From Blattamonas nauphoetae (lineage: Eukaryota; Preaxostyla; Oxymonadida), in the NCBI GenBank assembly GCA_033064195.1, contig JARBJD010000210.1:1-64000 (forward strand): DNA of 64,000 nt, read 5' to 3'. Of the stretch, positions 44,001-55,199 are shown in pieces (the first letter of the stretch is position 1; the number at the start of each line of letters is the position of its first letter). The translations under genes were made by a program, and so were the position numbers. Under the pieces are notes generated by a model, which saw nothing but the letters and a program-made list of their open reading frames with translations, was not told the origin of the DNA and did no database searches.

Positions 44001-44177
44001 TGTTCGTTCTCGATCTTCAGTTTTCCAGCGGATGGAGACACTTGCAGTCCTTCTCCATTCGCACAATCACCAGCACAGCTTCTTCCTTCGATCATCAATC
44101 GTCGCTCTCGCCCTCTCCATCGTCGCTCGCACTCGGATATGACTTCAGTCCTGCATCTTATTTCACAGCGGCGGTAG
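41013..44177 (+). CDS. AGC protein kinase, Greatwall/MAST-like, 1,054 aa
   Basis: A serine/threonine kinase of the AGC class, single exon. It has a glycine loop (RGAFGRV, 24-30), beta-3 Lys54 in FAMK, the catalytic loop HCDLKPDN (149-156, Cys in place of the usual Arg), DFGLS at 169, GTPDYIAPE ending at 380, and DWWAVGIIFFEMLSGITPF. About 200 disordered, Ser/Thr-rich residues separate DFG from APE. Such a split activation segment is characteristic of Greatwall/MASTL and also seen in Rim15-type kinases. FFVDVDWDTV and following residues match the AGC C-terminal tail. The remaining ~500 residues are low-complexity and basic, then Ser/Pro-rich. By family, it would act in cell-cycle or nutrient signalling through PP2A inhibitors (established for Greatwall, inference here). 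Confidence 0.9.
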   Translation: MDDISDTIADCTLADFEVIRPITRGAFGRVLLVKLRNRKNQEYPLKVTDLFAMKVLHRSGITQSKVQKRLILEYEILENLSISHNNFIVNLVSSFQTQSNFYLIMQFQPGGDLFSFLTAMTYFDEDVAKQYLCEIVLAVEFLHSHNIVHCDLKPDNLLIGADGHLRLTDFGLSFEAMFDQVDEDSDTPTTDISATPHSTALPHTSHPVCSTVESPPKFRNLRQRLGLSELVISTNTLSTRKALNMPLTSSVISPNRFAQMTFDTTDSENDPNPDTSSKPSFHSPLLHSSNSIFSSSSPERNTSPRSPDTPPTFLRRCSVAELPSKLANTQTTSFLSEISGSHSEKEDNSSDSTSQDTPEEDHPTLSSLHIRGTPDYIAPEIIQASPYSTTFSVDWWAVGIIFFEMLSGITPFNAPTRDEVFDRILENDIDTAMTQFLPEEVSEEARSLIRGLLNKNPEDRLGTKNGVSEIKNHPFFVDVDWDTVSAREPVFSPSFDEEVATQYFDARDERFPVKAIATDDVSEDIMNARKERALQHFNELSRTLKRITKQHHRKRSEKHRIQQQNLLKSNKNAKMRQRKNFEDEHNQQPRSDQQGNKLEIPPFRNKTRRNDHRKERKEDVQNPTTSEPSTTHREPRWRIRPSPRNNRHQHFRHKHSETIAGPLLLSELQAARPLTPLGGFDVDEGWRQTKGVKEYESTLAITKSETTRKRHRKRGEAKKEGRLEESVEEDVFPENHTPLSNLSLAPLTSTNPARRLRPAALNQPPSLLRISHSTSTEPTVSLVAYSSSGKNGKSGGRERGKERTSGTGMLTPTPDSPIQSSQNDSLITSNVLNIHTPSSSTHTGRDGHSPQGTEHEGRSAMAVLGESTFESVSNLSPFGSFSSSGSSPRSWFETPQGEKIPSLSFAEIGSNRQESGGMTHSHPTLPQPQFPLDSASPTLPRERSWTMEASMFETGSKDGQWGDTPTQPSASHDFAEPSHSHSSSPCSVSSSQPHSACSFSIFSFPADGDTCSPSPFAQSPAQLLPSIINRRSRPLHRRSHSDMTSVLHLISQRR

Positions 44178-44339
44178 AGCCGGAAACAACTCACCCATTT
44201 TCATTTTTATTTTGCTTCCTTGAAGCAACTTTCCAGTCTTTCTGTGCCACCTTTCTGTTCTCTGATTGTTTGCGTTATCCATCGGCATTCTTTCTTCATA
44301 GTGTCAGATGCTTATCCTCTCCATACAGACTTCGTTTGT
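44178..44339. other. 3' flank of the AGC kinase gene
   Basis: Short AT-rich spacer between the kinase stop and the left inverted-repeat arm; nothing recognised. Confidence 0.4.
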
Positions 44340-45340
44340 GTCAATTTTCGTCAAAGATAACTCGAGATGATCAGAATACTGGAGAATGGTCTGATCGAAT
44401 CTGTCGAATGACACCATGATTTTCAGAACGAGAGAGTCTCTGATTTCACTCTACAATGATGTCAGTATATCTATCTCGAAGAATCAGAACTTCCTTATCC
44501 GTTTCAGAACGACAATCCACTCACGAACACTGGTCACTAGCCCAAGCCAGCCAATTTTTTGAGACGTCTCATACCACTTGTTAGCTTTTATTGTGTGATT
44601 TCCTTTTCAAAATTAATTCTGTGACTCTGATTTCGTTCAGACTTACGACCACTAACTGACGTGGAACTTTACCAATTTTCCCAAGGTTGGATATGAAAGC
44701 AGGAAAAATCGAAATCTCTTGCTTGCGTTCTTCGGGGATATTTATGGACCATCAGTCGCTTATTTGGAGAAATTCTTCTTCTATGTGGAGAAAATGTCGA
44801 TCCAAATTGACAGTGTCTTGCTGGATTTATGTTTGAACGAGTCGTATGTTTTTCTTGAACTGCTCTCAAACTCTCTTCTTCCCCATTCGTGATTTGATAG
44901 AATGGATGGCTTCTTTGCCAAAAATCGGGATGACTTGAACGTCACTTCGCGATTGTCGAACGTCCAGAATTGGCAGACGAGCTTTGTACGAAGTATCAGA
45001 TGGTTTAACCGTCTTCTCTGAGCGATTTATCGCGAATATTTAATTGGCAGTGTGTGTTCTCTTTTCATACAGACGAAACTGAGATTGAGATTTTTTCCGC
45101 ATTGACTTCCAACAATCTGACACTGTTCCTTCTCGTGCACCTTCTTATCTCAACTTTGTCACCATTACATCTATTCACTTTGAATTTTCCTTCTTCATCC
45201 CCATTTTCGGCCTGATCGAATTGGCTGTTTTTTCTCCACTTGACACTTGATCGTATCGCTTCATTTCTCTCTCTTATCCGTTCCTCGCGTTCACATCATC
45301 ATTCTATTGCCGAATTCTCTAATTAATCTTCGATTAATTC
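44340..45340 (+). repeat. ~1-kb inverted repeat, left arm, flanking the RasGAP gene
   Basis: Matches the reverse complement of about 50065-51070 along its whole length with scattered differences (roughly 80-88 percent by eye). Shared protein-level strings occur in both (EIFSALTSNNLTLF here on plus, EIETFCALTSNNLTLF in the right arm on minus), and the open frame is kept locally, so the arm may be an exon-bearing gene part, possibly upstream exons of the RasGAP gene. Confidence 0.85.
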
Positions 45341-45713
45341 CTTGTAAATTGTGTGCGATGGCTTTCACACTTTTTCACTTTTGTCCCTCACATTGATTCA
45401 ATGAGTGTACATAAGTCTTGTCGGATCTGTGTGAATCGACACATAGCCTCTCCACCATGTAAATGGATCCCAATTGAGATTATTCTGGAAATGGATTGTT
45501 AAACTGATCGGCCCTCAGAAACAGGCTCCCCTGTTCTCTCTTGAAAAGAAAGACCAATGACTCGGTATACAGATCTTGTGAATCTTTATCAAACAATTTG
45601 GAACTATCTATGTGTTGATTCACAGTATCCATCCATTTTCTCGTAACTTCTTCGTTCCTGAAAGACCTATTTTTCACCTTGCGTCGAAGGTGGAACGATT
45701 CGAAAACGAGACC

Positions 45714-48700
45714 ATGGCAACCACATTTCTCCATCTTCTTCCACACAGAAAAGATCAAACCGCACTCATCCTTGATCTGATCAAGTTGGAAGTTCAATCA
45801 ACTATCGACCGCACGACGATCCTACGAGGAAACTCTCTCGCATCCAAACTCCTCTCGACATTCTTGAAAGAAATTGGTCTTCCGTACCTCCGAGCAGCCT
45901 TAACAACGCCTATATTAACGGTAATCAATGATATCAAATTTGATCTCGAATTAGATGCACAGTACGCCGTTTCTTCCATCATCTCTCACCTCCTTTGCGA
46001 CACTTTTCTTCCAGTCTTATTCCTGATCAAGAGCGGAAGGAATCAATTGTAGCCCGAAACCTATCAGTCTGATTTGTTCATTCTTTGTATTATCCACGCA
46101 TTCTTCCATTTTCAGCTCCTCACAGAACTAACTTCCCTTTTTCTTGATGGGCTCTCGAATCCTGAAGCTTTATCTCTTCTCCCCATCGAAATCAGGTCTA
46201 TTTCATCATCGCTTCTCAACTTCTCAGAGAAATCTGTTCATACATGAAATCTGTCTCTATCTTGTCGACGCAAGACTCTCCATCATCAGGTGCCGATCTT
46301 TCACTCGTCGGAGGCATATTCTTTCTCCGCTTCGTCTGTCCATCAATCTTTGGCGTCAATTCGAGCAATATTCTGCCTCTATACGTTCATGCTGATTCGA
46401 GAGCTCAGAAGAACCTTGTCTTAGTTACCAAAATCCTTCAGAACCTGGCAAACTCTGTGATGTTCGGAGAGAAAGAGGAAAAGATGCTTCCCCTAAACGT
46501 CTTCATCTCGAAGAAGCAGAAGACCATGAATGATTTTCTGGAGACTGTATCATCCTTGAATATTCAGGATCGGATCCAGGAGACAATTTCAACAGAAATC
46601 CTTCCTGAAAGGCGGCCAAGTTCAACCCAATCGTCGGCCTTGATTCCCGCACGACCACACTGGAGATTCTTTGTGAAACTCCACGAATTTGTGCAAAGTC
46701 ATGATTGCAAGATGGAAAGTTTGCTCCATTGTTCTCTTCAGATTTGCAGACAAGAAAGAGTGGAATGGTCTCTTGACATTCATCACTAACCTAGCGGTAC
46801 CACCATCACAGTGGGTCAACGTGGAGCAGACTCGATGTTTCCTTCTTTTCTCTTTTTTCATTATCTTAGTGTCAACATTCGTCACATTGTACCACTCCTC
46901 AATGAACACGTGGATTTCGCCTCTTCCGTCGCTTCCTGCCTTCGATATCCGATTATGCGCGCTCTCAATGACTCCAAAACAGAACAAGGAGTCATCTTTG
47001 CATGGTCTTGAGTTATTTTCGTCGATCGATTCGACACCTGTTAATTCCCCCTTCCTATCGAGTATGTTGTCCTCTGACAGAACCAAATCATTTACGAGTA
47101 CTCGGGATGTTCTGAAACTTGCGCAGATTGCTCTCTCCCCGCTGATCATTCGTGAAGGAGGTGATCCAAATGATACCCACAAGTTCCTCGTGATTGGTGC
47201 CACTGACGCAACCTCAGATGGAATCATATTTTTCTTTCCTGGCCGTATTCCCAACGATTGTCTTTCAAATTCAAAAATTCTCCTTCTATCGACACTTAAC
47301 CTCCTGTTCAAACTCCCGTCCACAACTTTTTCTTTATTTATCGATTTTTCATCACTCCCTATCGGTTACGTCATCGATGACCTCAATTCAATGAGCCTAA
47401 ACCAATCGACCGAAGCACATAGTGCTTTCTCGTCGCTCTACTCGTCTGTTTTCATCGTCGTGACAACAATCATCCGATGGTTCCACGATCGAGAAGAAGA
47501 AGAAAAACGGAAAGAAGACGAACTATTGAAACAAGCTACGAAGGCATCCATTGGAAGAAAGGATCGACCGAAGGGATTCAGTGAAATCCCCGATGAGCTC
47601 CTTGACAAGCCAGGCTCCTCTTCCCGAACAACTACATCCTCTCGACCCCTCCGCCTAACACAAACACTGATGAAAGCTCTTCGAGAGGATGGGTTTCGAG
47701 ATGGCGAAACCAACCATAGTTCGTCAGAAGCACCTTCACTCGACTCCGATCCGGATATCCGTCGAAGACGAAATGCAGTTGTCATGTTCCAACGAAACTC
47801 ACGCGGAAGTGGTCGATTGAGTCGAAGGTTGTCTCGCAACCTGGTTGGACTCGATCTTCATTCACAATCGCCTGTCCCAATTCCGCCTGAAGCCCCCGAC
47901 CTTTCCGACGAGTCATCGGATCGGGAAAACCCATCATTCCTGCAATTCCGCAGCAGACTCGAAATTTTTGGGTCGAAACGACTATCGAAGCAGATATCGC
48001 TTTTTGATCGAGTTTTCATTAACAAGACCCATATCACCCTTCCCACGTTCAAACTGAAGTCCATTGTGTTCTACAATCATCTCCCATCCACCACAACACT
48101 TGCAATATTCCTCGCATCGCTCATCCCTTCATACTTCCCACTCAACATACGACTCCAATATCTTCATTCAAAATCGCAATTAAAATTCACCTTCCCGCCT
48201 TCCGTGATCACCTCACTCCTCTCACTCGACTCCCGACACCACACATCCCTCCTTCCCGCCTCTCTCCTCTCCGCAGCATCATCCTTCCACTCTGCCTCTC
48301 CCTTCCCAAAACAGCTTGCCCTATCAACTATTTCGTACCGAGTCCTAAAATTGAGCCATCGAGGGAAATGGATGATTCGGACGCTTCTAGTGACGAGCAC
48401 AGGACTTCTGATTTTGGAGGGAAATAACGTCAAGCGAATTCTGTTCTGGGGTGGATTGAGTGAACTGCGGTACGGAAGAGAGAGTGACACTGAACCAGGC
48501 GAGAAGAACAAAGAGCGAGTGAAGAATTCGCTGTTTCTGTCGTTCAACTTGGCTCTGACTCGCAAAGGCAGCACGAACAACGACAAAACAATCTGCGTGT
48601 TCTCGTTCGATGGACGCGACGCGGCTCAAGCTTTCGTTGATGAAGTGTTTGACGTTCTGACGACAAATGAAGAACACAGACAGGCCGAAACGATTGAAGG

Positions 48701-49943
48701 AGATGAGAAGAAGATTGGAGCGATTGTCAAACAGATTGAGGAACGAAAGCGGAAGGAGGACACGCCGTCTCGTTCGCCTTCGCCGATTTCATTCTCGTTG
48801 GACTCGCTTCTCACAATCCTGACACGAACTGTCCGTCCAGCCAAGAAGAAGAGAACAAGCAACGAAGAATGGCTGTTTGTGACACACTCTTCCCTCCTCT
48901 TCGTCTGCGAATGGCAGATCCGTCGGGACATCCCGTTTCTGTCGATCGAGGATCTCAAGTTGGGTCAGATCTCATCGTCCTCTCGCCCTGACCCTTCCAT
49001 CCACGACAGACTCGCCCCAATCGCTCCTCGTGCCACGCCTGTGCTTCCAACGCTGACAGTGAAGGTGATGAACAAAGTGAATGCCCAAACTTATCTTGTG
49101 GGCCGGCTGGAACATCTCGTCCCCCAGCAATTTCACGCACAGTCACGAAAGAATGGGAAGATGTTGGAGACAGATTTGGTTGATCGAATGAGACAGTTCT
49201 ATGAGCTCCTGTTTAAGCGCTTCAATTCTTTCTACAATCTGAGCAAACCGTCAGATTCGGCAGACATTCCAGATGAGGGCGAAAACGACACAAACACAGA
49301 GACGAAACCGAACGAATCGCTGAACAAGACTCGAATCCTCCAATTCAAGCATCTCTTCCCTCTCTCCGCCTCGTCGTTCCTCACCACACGATCCACTCCT
49401 CCATCAATCCGAGACGAGCGTTGGCTGTTTGTGTCGACGAAGACAAACACAACACTGAAGGGCGGAATGGTTCGACCCAACTTCGACATGTCAGCTCGTC
49501 GTCGATCGAACTCGTTCTCGTTCATCCCAATCACTCGACCTCGAAATCAGACGTCATTCGAGCTGCCGAAACCGGAACTGCCGAAAGAAGACGAACACTT
49601 CGAAGAGAATGGCACGAAGCAGATGATTCTCCAACCACCACCGTCGCGATTCAGTGTAAGTTTGAAGAACGGGACGCTGTCTGAGCGTGTGTCGCTGGTG
49701 GATATGTCGATCAATCCGTCGTCAGTGTCGTCGAGTGTGAGTGGATCGGGAAGCACCAGTAATTTTGTTCCGATTTCTGAATCAACAATTTCTTCTTTTT
49801 CGTCGAGTTCCTCATCACTGAATCGGGGGATGGGATTCTCGTCGACTCAGTCTTCTCAGTTGAGTGGATCGCTTTCTGTGCAGGATCGTGTGAATGCTCT
49901 CAACAGGAAAGAGCCTCCACGCCCGCCAGCCCCTTTGTCTTGA
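45714..49943 (+). CDS. RasGAP protein, neurofibromin-like, multi-exon
   Basis: A GTPase-activating protein for Ras-type switches. Exon 1 (to 45961) carries ILRGNSLASKLLSTFLKEIG, the RasGAP entry motif. Introns at 45962-46014, 46067-46115 and 46196-46227 give a continuous frame through PIEIREICSYMKSV. The next exon has GGIFFLRFVCPSIF, then LVTKILQNLANSVMFGEKEE, the FLRF..P and K.LQNLAN core. Splicing between ~46650 and 47000 is unresolved. The large last exon (to TGA 49943) includes a possible CRAL-TRIO/Sec14-like stretch (~47160-47460), a PH-like domain (~48330-48670) and a Ser-rich tail. The order GAP, Sec14-like, PH resembles NF1. The arginine finger is not certain in my reading. Start ATG 45714 is tentative; the true 5' end may lie in the left repeat arm. 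Confidence 0.8.
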
Positions 49944-50064
49944 CTTTTTTGTCTTTGGTTGGTATATTGAGTTCATCGTTTATAATCCAGCTATATTTCA
50001 GATCTTTTGGAAGCGTTTATGACGAAATCGAACGAAAACAGTGACATCTTTCAGAAACAATTAA

Positions 50065-51070
50065 TAAGGAATTAATGGAAGATTAATTCGATGATTCGGC
50101 AATAGAAAGACGATGTGACTGCGAGGAACGGAGAAGAGAGTGAAATGAAGTGAGAGGATCACGTGTCAAGTGCAGAAAAAACTGCCAAGTTGATCAGGCC
50201 GAAAATGAGGAAGAAGAAGCAAAATTTCTTGTGAATAGATATAATGGTGACAAAGTTGAGACAAGAAGGGGCACGAGAATAAACAGTGTCAGATTGTTCG
50301 AAGTCAACGCGCAAAAAGTCTCAATCTCAGTTCTGACTGTACGAAAAGAGAACACATATTGCCAATTAAATATTCGCAATAACTGACACAGAGAAGACCG
50401 TCAGACCATCTGATACTTCTCACAAAGCTCGACTGTCAAGTCTGGTCGTTCGAGAAAAGTGAATCGAGAAACTATTCATCCTGATTTTTGGCGAAGAAAC
50501 CAACCATTCTATCAAATCACCAATGGGGAAGAAGAGAGATTGAGAACAGTTCAAGAAAAACATACGACTCGTTCAAACATAAATCCAGCAATACACGGTC
50601 AATTTTCATCGACCATTTCTCCACATAGAAGGAGAATCATTCCACATAAGCGACGGAAGGTCCATAAATATCCCCGAAGAACATATCCAAGAGATTTCGA
50701 TATTTCCTGCTTTGATATGTAACCTTGGGAAAAGTGGTAAATTTCCACGTCAGTCAGGGGTCGTAAGTCTGAACGAAATCAGAGTCACAGAATTAATTTT
50801 GAAAAGGAAATCACACAATAAAAGTCAATAAGCGGCATGATTCGTCTCAAAAAATTGGCTGGCTTGGTCAAGTCACCAGTGTTTGTGAGTGGATTTCCAT
50901 TCGGAAACGGAGAAGGAGGTTCTGATTCTTCGAGAAGGAGATACTGACATCATTGTAGAGTGAAATCAGAGACTCTTTTGTTTTGAAAATCATGGTGTCA
51001 CTAGACAGATTCGATCAGACCATTCTCCAGTATTCAGATTCTCTCGAGTTAATTTTGACGAAAATTTACA
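50065..51070 (-). repeat. ~1-kb inverted repeat, right arm
   Basis: Reverse-complement partner of 44340-45340; the two enclose the RasGAP gene. Beyond 51070 the similarity stops and the helical-repeat pseudogene starts. Confidence 0.85.
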
Positions 51071-51156
51071 CAAAAGAAGTCGGTAGAGGTGCGATGATTA
51101 GTGACGAATGTTTGATTCCATCTTCGAGTTCTTCACTTCGAAAGATGGGCATGAGA

Positions 51157-51790
51157 TCACCTTCGAATGATGATTGAAGTCAAATTGTGGGGAGTGGCCA
51201 GCCAGAGAGAGCTCTGGAGGATTTCCATGACGTTTATGTGGATATCGATCGCTTCCGTGAATGAAAGAGACTGTGTATTAAGAGTGTTCATGAGATGAGG
51301 GATCAGATCATCTTTTATGAGAGCAAGTCGGAGTTTTTCCGAACAGTGAAAGATCAGAGTTGTTAACATCTTCATTGTTGCTGTGATGATTGACTGTTTG
51401 GCTGATGAAATGAGCACCCCAAGGGACTGTACGAAGTATGTTGAAGAATCACCAGAGAACGACGCAAGGCTACAGAGAAAAGTGTCAGCTGAGGTTGTTG
51501 TCTGTTGATTCACAGATTTTAGAAATTCCTCGGCTTTCGTTTCCAGAGAGATATCCAGTGCAGGCTGGGACCTCACAGTGGCAACGAGAGAGAGAAAGAC
51601 AACAACCTTTTGCTTTGTTGATTCTTTTCGAGTCGATTGCCAATTCAGAAAAGCAGAACAATCTGGAGACTATGAAAAGCAGTGAGAAGACAAACCAGAG
51701 TGGACAGTACTTGAAGATGTGTCTGTTGTCGCGTCAGTCGCAGTCATTTGGATGGATTCAGGAAAAAAAAAACACTCGTTATGGGTCATA
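51157..51790 (-). pseudogene. Truncated copy of the helical-repeat family gene
   Basis: Minus-strand remains of a gene related to 57388-58467. Shared strings include SSHCFSS near the start, ALDISLETKAEEFLKSV versus ALDVSLEAKAVKFLDSV, and LMNTLNTQSLSFTE versus LMNTLNPQSLPFTE. The N-terminal part needs a frame change near 51600, and the C-terminal half is missing, ending just before the right arm of the RasGAP inverted repeat. The loss of the 3' half was probably caused by the same rearrangement. Confidence 0.85.
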
Positions 51791-51799
51791 AAACGAAGT

Positions 51800-52235
51800 C
51801 TAAGAAAGAGAATGAGATGAAAGAAATGTAGAAAACGAAGAAGAAAACAACCAACGAAGAGTGGAGAAGATTTAGGAATCAAGAGGAAAAATGGTGAGGA
51901 GAAAAGATATTGATGAATCATTGTCCGGTTGTTCTCTTTGCTATTGTGTTCATTCCCTCCAATCGATCCCTTCCACAACTTGGTCTCAGTGTCACGGAGT
52001 GAGGGACACCCCAATCCATTCCAAGACCAACAAACGGCAGTCAGTCAGCGTTTGCAGGTTCTCTTTCCTTCGCCTCCTTCCGACAACGATTCACAAAGAC
52101 ACGACATCACCGACGAGACAGAAGAAGCAATCAGAAGCGAGTGTCGACCACATTGGAACTCGCCTGGTTACCGTCGTCATCCATCCAAACTGTCCAATGT
52201 TCAGTCCAACCAGTTCGGATCAACTCCTCCCCAAT
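51800..52235. other. Intergenic, no gene supported
   Basis: Plus-strand frames that begin here are the antisense of the coiled-coil gene further on. Nothing else is recognised. Confidence 0.4.
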
Positions 52236-52236
52236 C

Positions 52237-53205
52237 TCATTTCCGACCTTTCAGCTGTCTTCCTTCGAGTGTGTCCTCCGAGTCTTCCTCTTCTTCCTGC
52301 TTCTTGCGTTCCTGTTCCCGTTTTCGTTCAAGATGCACTCGCTTTTCGGCTTCGCGTTGCAATCGACGAGATCCAGCTTTTTTCAATCTTTCCTCTTCTG
52401 CTCTCTTTCGCTCCTCTTCCCTTCTTCTCACCTACTCCTTCTGTCTCTCTTCTTCCTCTTTTCTTCATTTCGTTGTCTTTCCAGTTCTCTCCTCTCTTCT
52501 TCCTTCCTTCGTTCTTCTTCCCTTCTCCTCCATTCTTCTTCCTTCTCTCGTTCTTTTTCTCGAACTCGCTCTTCTTCCTGTTTCCTTCTCTCTTCTTCTC
52601 GACGTCGTTCTTCTTCCCTTATTTCCTCTTCCCTCCTCCTCTCCACGTCTCTTCTCTCTTCCTCTTCTTGTTTCATTTTCCGCTCCTTTTCCTCCTTCTT
52701 CTTTTTCCACTCCGAGCTCAACACTGGCTTCTCCCTTCCTTCCTCTTTCCCTCCTTTCCATCCACTTCCACCACAAACGACGACGCTCCTCGTCGGCGTC
52801 GATAGCGTGGCTGTGAATCGAGTTTGATCGAATTGTGTTTGACTGAAATCGCCTCGAGGAAGTGAAGGAGTGTTGAGCGCATCAGAAAGGTGCGACGAGA
52901 GTGTGGCTGGGACTCATCTGGTTCATCAACTTCCTTTTCATTTCACGTTCATCGTGTTCTTCCTCCCTCCTCTTCCTCTCCTTCTCCTCTGCCACACTCT
53001 CCACACACCCTCCCTCCTCCCCAACCCACTCCACCACATTCCCATTGTCAACTGGCTGCACCAGCGACTGTCGCGCTTCCCTTGCTTCTTCCTTCGTCAA
53101 CCACTCCGAAATCGCTCGTTCGAAGGAGTGTTTCGCTTGTTGGCCAGTCTGCTCGATTTGTTGTCTCGTTTGCGACGTGTTTGGGAGGCGGGGCCGGAAA
53201 TGTGA
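52237..53205 (-). CDS. Glu/Arg-rich coiled-coil protein, probably multi-exon
   Basis: The minus strand carries long charged coiled coil in successive frames: 53205-52882 (AKHSFERAISEWLTKEEARE, then KERKRREEEHDEREMKRKL), 52724-52428 (KKKKEEKERKMKQEEEERR and onward) and 52431-52237 (RREEERKRAEEERLKKAG, then EDSEDTLEG). The two frame changes may be short introns or frameshifts; I could not settle splice sites. Exact start and stop are unknown. The opposite strand shows long Ser/Phe/Leu frames that are only mirror images. The function is unknown; such proteins are often cytoskeletal linkers. Confidence 0.5.
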
Positions 53206-53436
53206 AAACTGGCAAAGACGGTAATTGTGGGATGGACCAACGCGATGCGTATTGCGGTGGTTCTGGAGGTGGAAGATGCAATGGGATCTCAGTTGGGTGT
53301 GTGTGGGGTGTGTTGTCATTTGGGTCAGCTGTTGGTCAGCATTTCCATCATCATCTTCCTCAAAGCGTCGAGTGAAAAGCTGATGTGTTCCGGTTGGGCG
53401 TATCTCGCAAAAATGTGCATCATCAGGATCAATAAT

Positions 53437-53481
53437 GATCACTCTGCAGTGATCTGATTCAGCCGAGCTACGAAGAGTGAG
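53437..53481 (+). repeat. 45-bp inverted repeat, left
   Basis: Perfect inverted partner of 56795-56839, beginning gatcactctgcagtgatctg. The pair encloses a 3.4-kb segment with a Gag-like frame and a surface-protein piece. Confidence 0.88.
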
Positions 53482-53486
53482 ATCAA

Positions 53487-54001
53487 CAGGCTTCTGATTT
53501 GATCCCAGTGATCCCAGTCGGATCTGATCCCACTAAATACCTACAATACCATTTCGTTTCTTTCATTTCAAAAAGTCTTCTTATATATGATATTTGAATG
53601 GAAAAAAGTAAAAGGAAAATGGTCACTTCATAGATCATGAAAATGCAAACTTTGGGTGCTGCTGTTTCAGTTTGTTCTACAACAATAATTATTAAAACAA
53701 GTCGATAATGCGTTATTATGTCTTCTTTGATGGTTTTTTCTCACTGACTAAAGTCAATGAAGGGAATACATCGAAAAAGAAGTGTTGGTGATTGTGATCG
53801 TGCGTGTTTTGGGAAATAAGAGCTGTCTGAAATATTGAAGAGCATTATGTGAAAACAAGAAGTGAATTGAACATGATTAATGAAGTGATAATGAGAAAAT
53901 CTCAAAGGAAAAGAGTTGAAATTTGATCTCAGTCCAAATTTAGGCACTGACATCAATTGATCCCAGTTTTACCTATTTTGATGGGACTACTCAGATGCCT
54001 G
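53487..54001. mobile_element. Non-autonomous hAT MITE, 515 bp
   Basis: Inverted ends CAGGC(T/A)TCTGA, flanked by the 8-bp duplication gagatcaa at 53479-53486 and 54002-54009. The related sequence at about 57030-57070 (minus strand) has gaagagtgagatcaatctct without the insert, an empty site that confirms the borders. There is no coding capacity. The ends differ from both other hAT families in the window. Confidence 0.9.
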
Positions 54002-54017
54002 GAGATCAATCTCTGAA

Positions 54018-55096
54018 GTGAGTCGAACACAACAATGGGTTAGATCTCTGAATTTTAATTTGCATTTTAATTTGAACACAACAATGACTCAAGAAGAGCA
54101 GTTTGGTGAAATCTTTAAGGCGAGATTGCAGGAGCTTCGCAATTTGGCTGTCCAGGTGTTTACAAGCGGGCTTTCACCCAACTCCGAAGACGCTCAAAAT
54201 TTCAACAGATGGCGTTGCCACCCTACCTCTATCCCATTGCCGGTGCAATTTTCCATCTTTTACGACTATTTCTGGCGACAATTGATTGTGACTTCGGACT
54301 GGATAGCCAGGACTGGGAGGGACCGATCGGAGGTGCCCTGGTCCCAAATGTAGTCCAGCAGCGAATTTTGACCCCTCAACCGTTTCGTCAAAGGCAGAGT
54401 GATGATGTACATACGCCGAATATCGATAATGACGGATCGATGACACCCTGGATCTTCCGGACAACACCGCCTCCAGAACAAGTCGTCTTCCAGCCTGCAC
54501 CACTTCAACCGCAGATGGGCATCGCTCCAACTCAAGCTGGACTTGGAGCAGACCTCGAATATATGCAAGCCAGGGTAGAAGATGTTGCAAGGGAGCTCCC
54601 GATCTTCAACTGGGTTGCTCAGGCTCTTGCGACTCTGAAGGAGGTCCTGAAATTGGCCGAAGGGCTTCAGCTGAATATGGATATCCTTAGCAAATATGTT
54701 ACAGAACATACACGGGATAGTGATGGTTTATTGGTAGGCCTTAAACATGAGGCCTTCCACGCGGTCAGGTTAAGTATTGGCCTGTTCATAGCTGTCCGAC
54801 AAGGCATGCCCTCTGTGCAAGCATTGGCGTTGATGGGGCTGAAAGCAGCGGAGCTGGTACAACAGGTGGAACTGGCTCGCAAGGTCAATCTCGGTCTTGT
54901 CGAGCCGTCAATTGGGGAGGATGAGCTGGAACAGGAGAACGTTCGACGGCAGGAAGAGCTCCTCCAACAGGAGATGGAGCAAACGATTCGGGCAAGGGAG
55001 ACTGCAGAGGCAGTCAGAGATGGACCACAATTTCGGTCTTTTTCAATGGTGAATATGTTTTTCAGACAGGAGGATGAAGGGCGGAGCCAGCAGTAA
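54018..55096 (+). mobile_element. Gag-like coding region of an unclassified element (fossil)
   Basis: A plus-strand coding region in two overlapping open parts; the longer (54209-55096) encodes about 295 residues. It is proline-rich near the start and mainly helical afterwards, ending in a Glu/Gln-rich coil. Base composition and codon choice differ from the host genes around it. The helical layout and repeat-bounded setting recall a Gag-type protein of a retroelement, perhaps DIRS-like because the bounding repeats are inverted, but no reverse transcriptase or recombinase is present. It seems broken, with one or two breaks, and fairly young. Confidence 0.35.
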
Positions 55097-55199
55097 TACA
55101 CAGGAAAGCAGATCAAACACCTCAATTGCTTCTTAAGTTGGCGTCATCGCCCCAACGATCACATCACAAACCACATCAGACTATCACCAGTCACACATC

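Noticed and set aside
45480-45797. 105-codon minus-strand frame over the start of the RasGAP gene
   Set aside because: Antisense of the RasGAP exon, whose plus-strand motif is clear.
51891-52827. Three long overlapping plus-strand frames rich in Ser, Phe and Leu
   Set aside because: They are mirror images of the Glu/Arg-rich coiled-coil region on the minus strand; codons like tcttcttcc arise from antisense of gaagaa.
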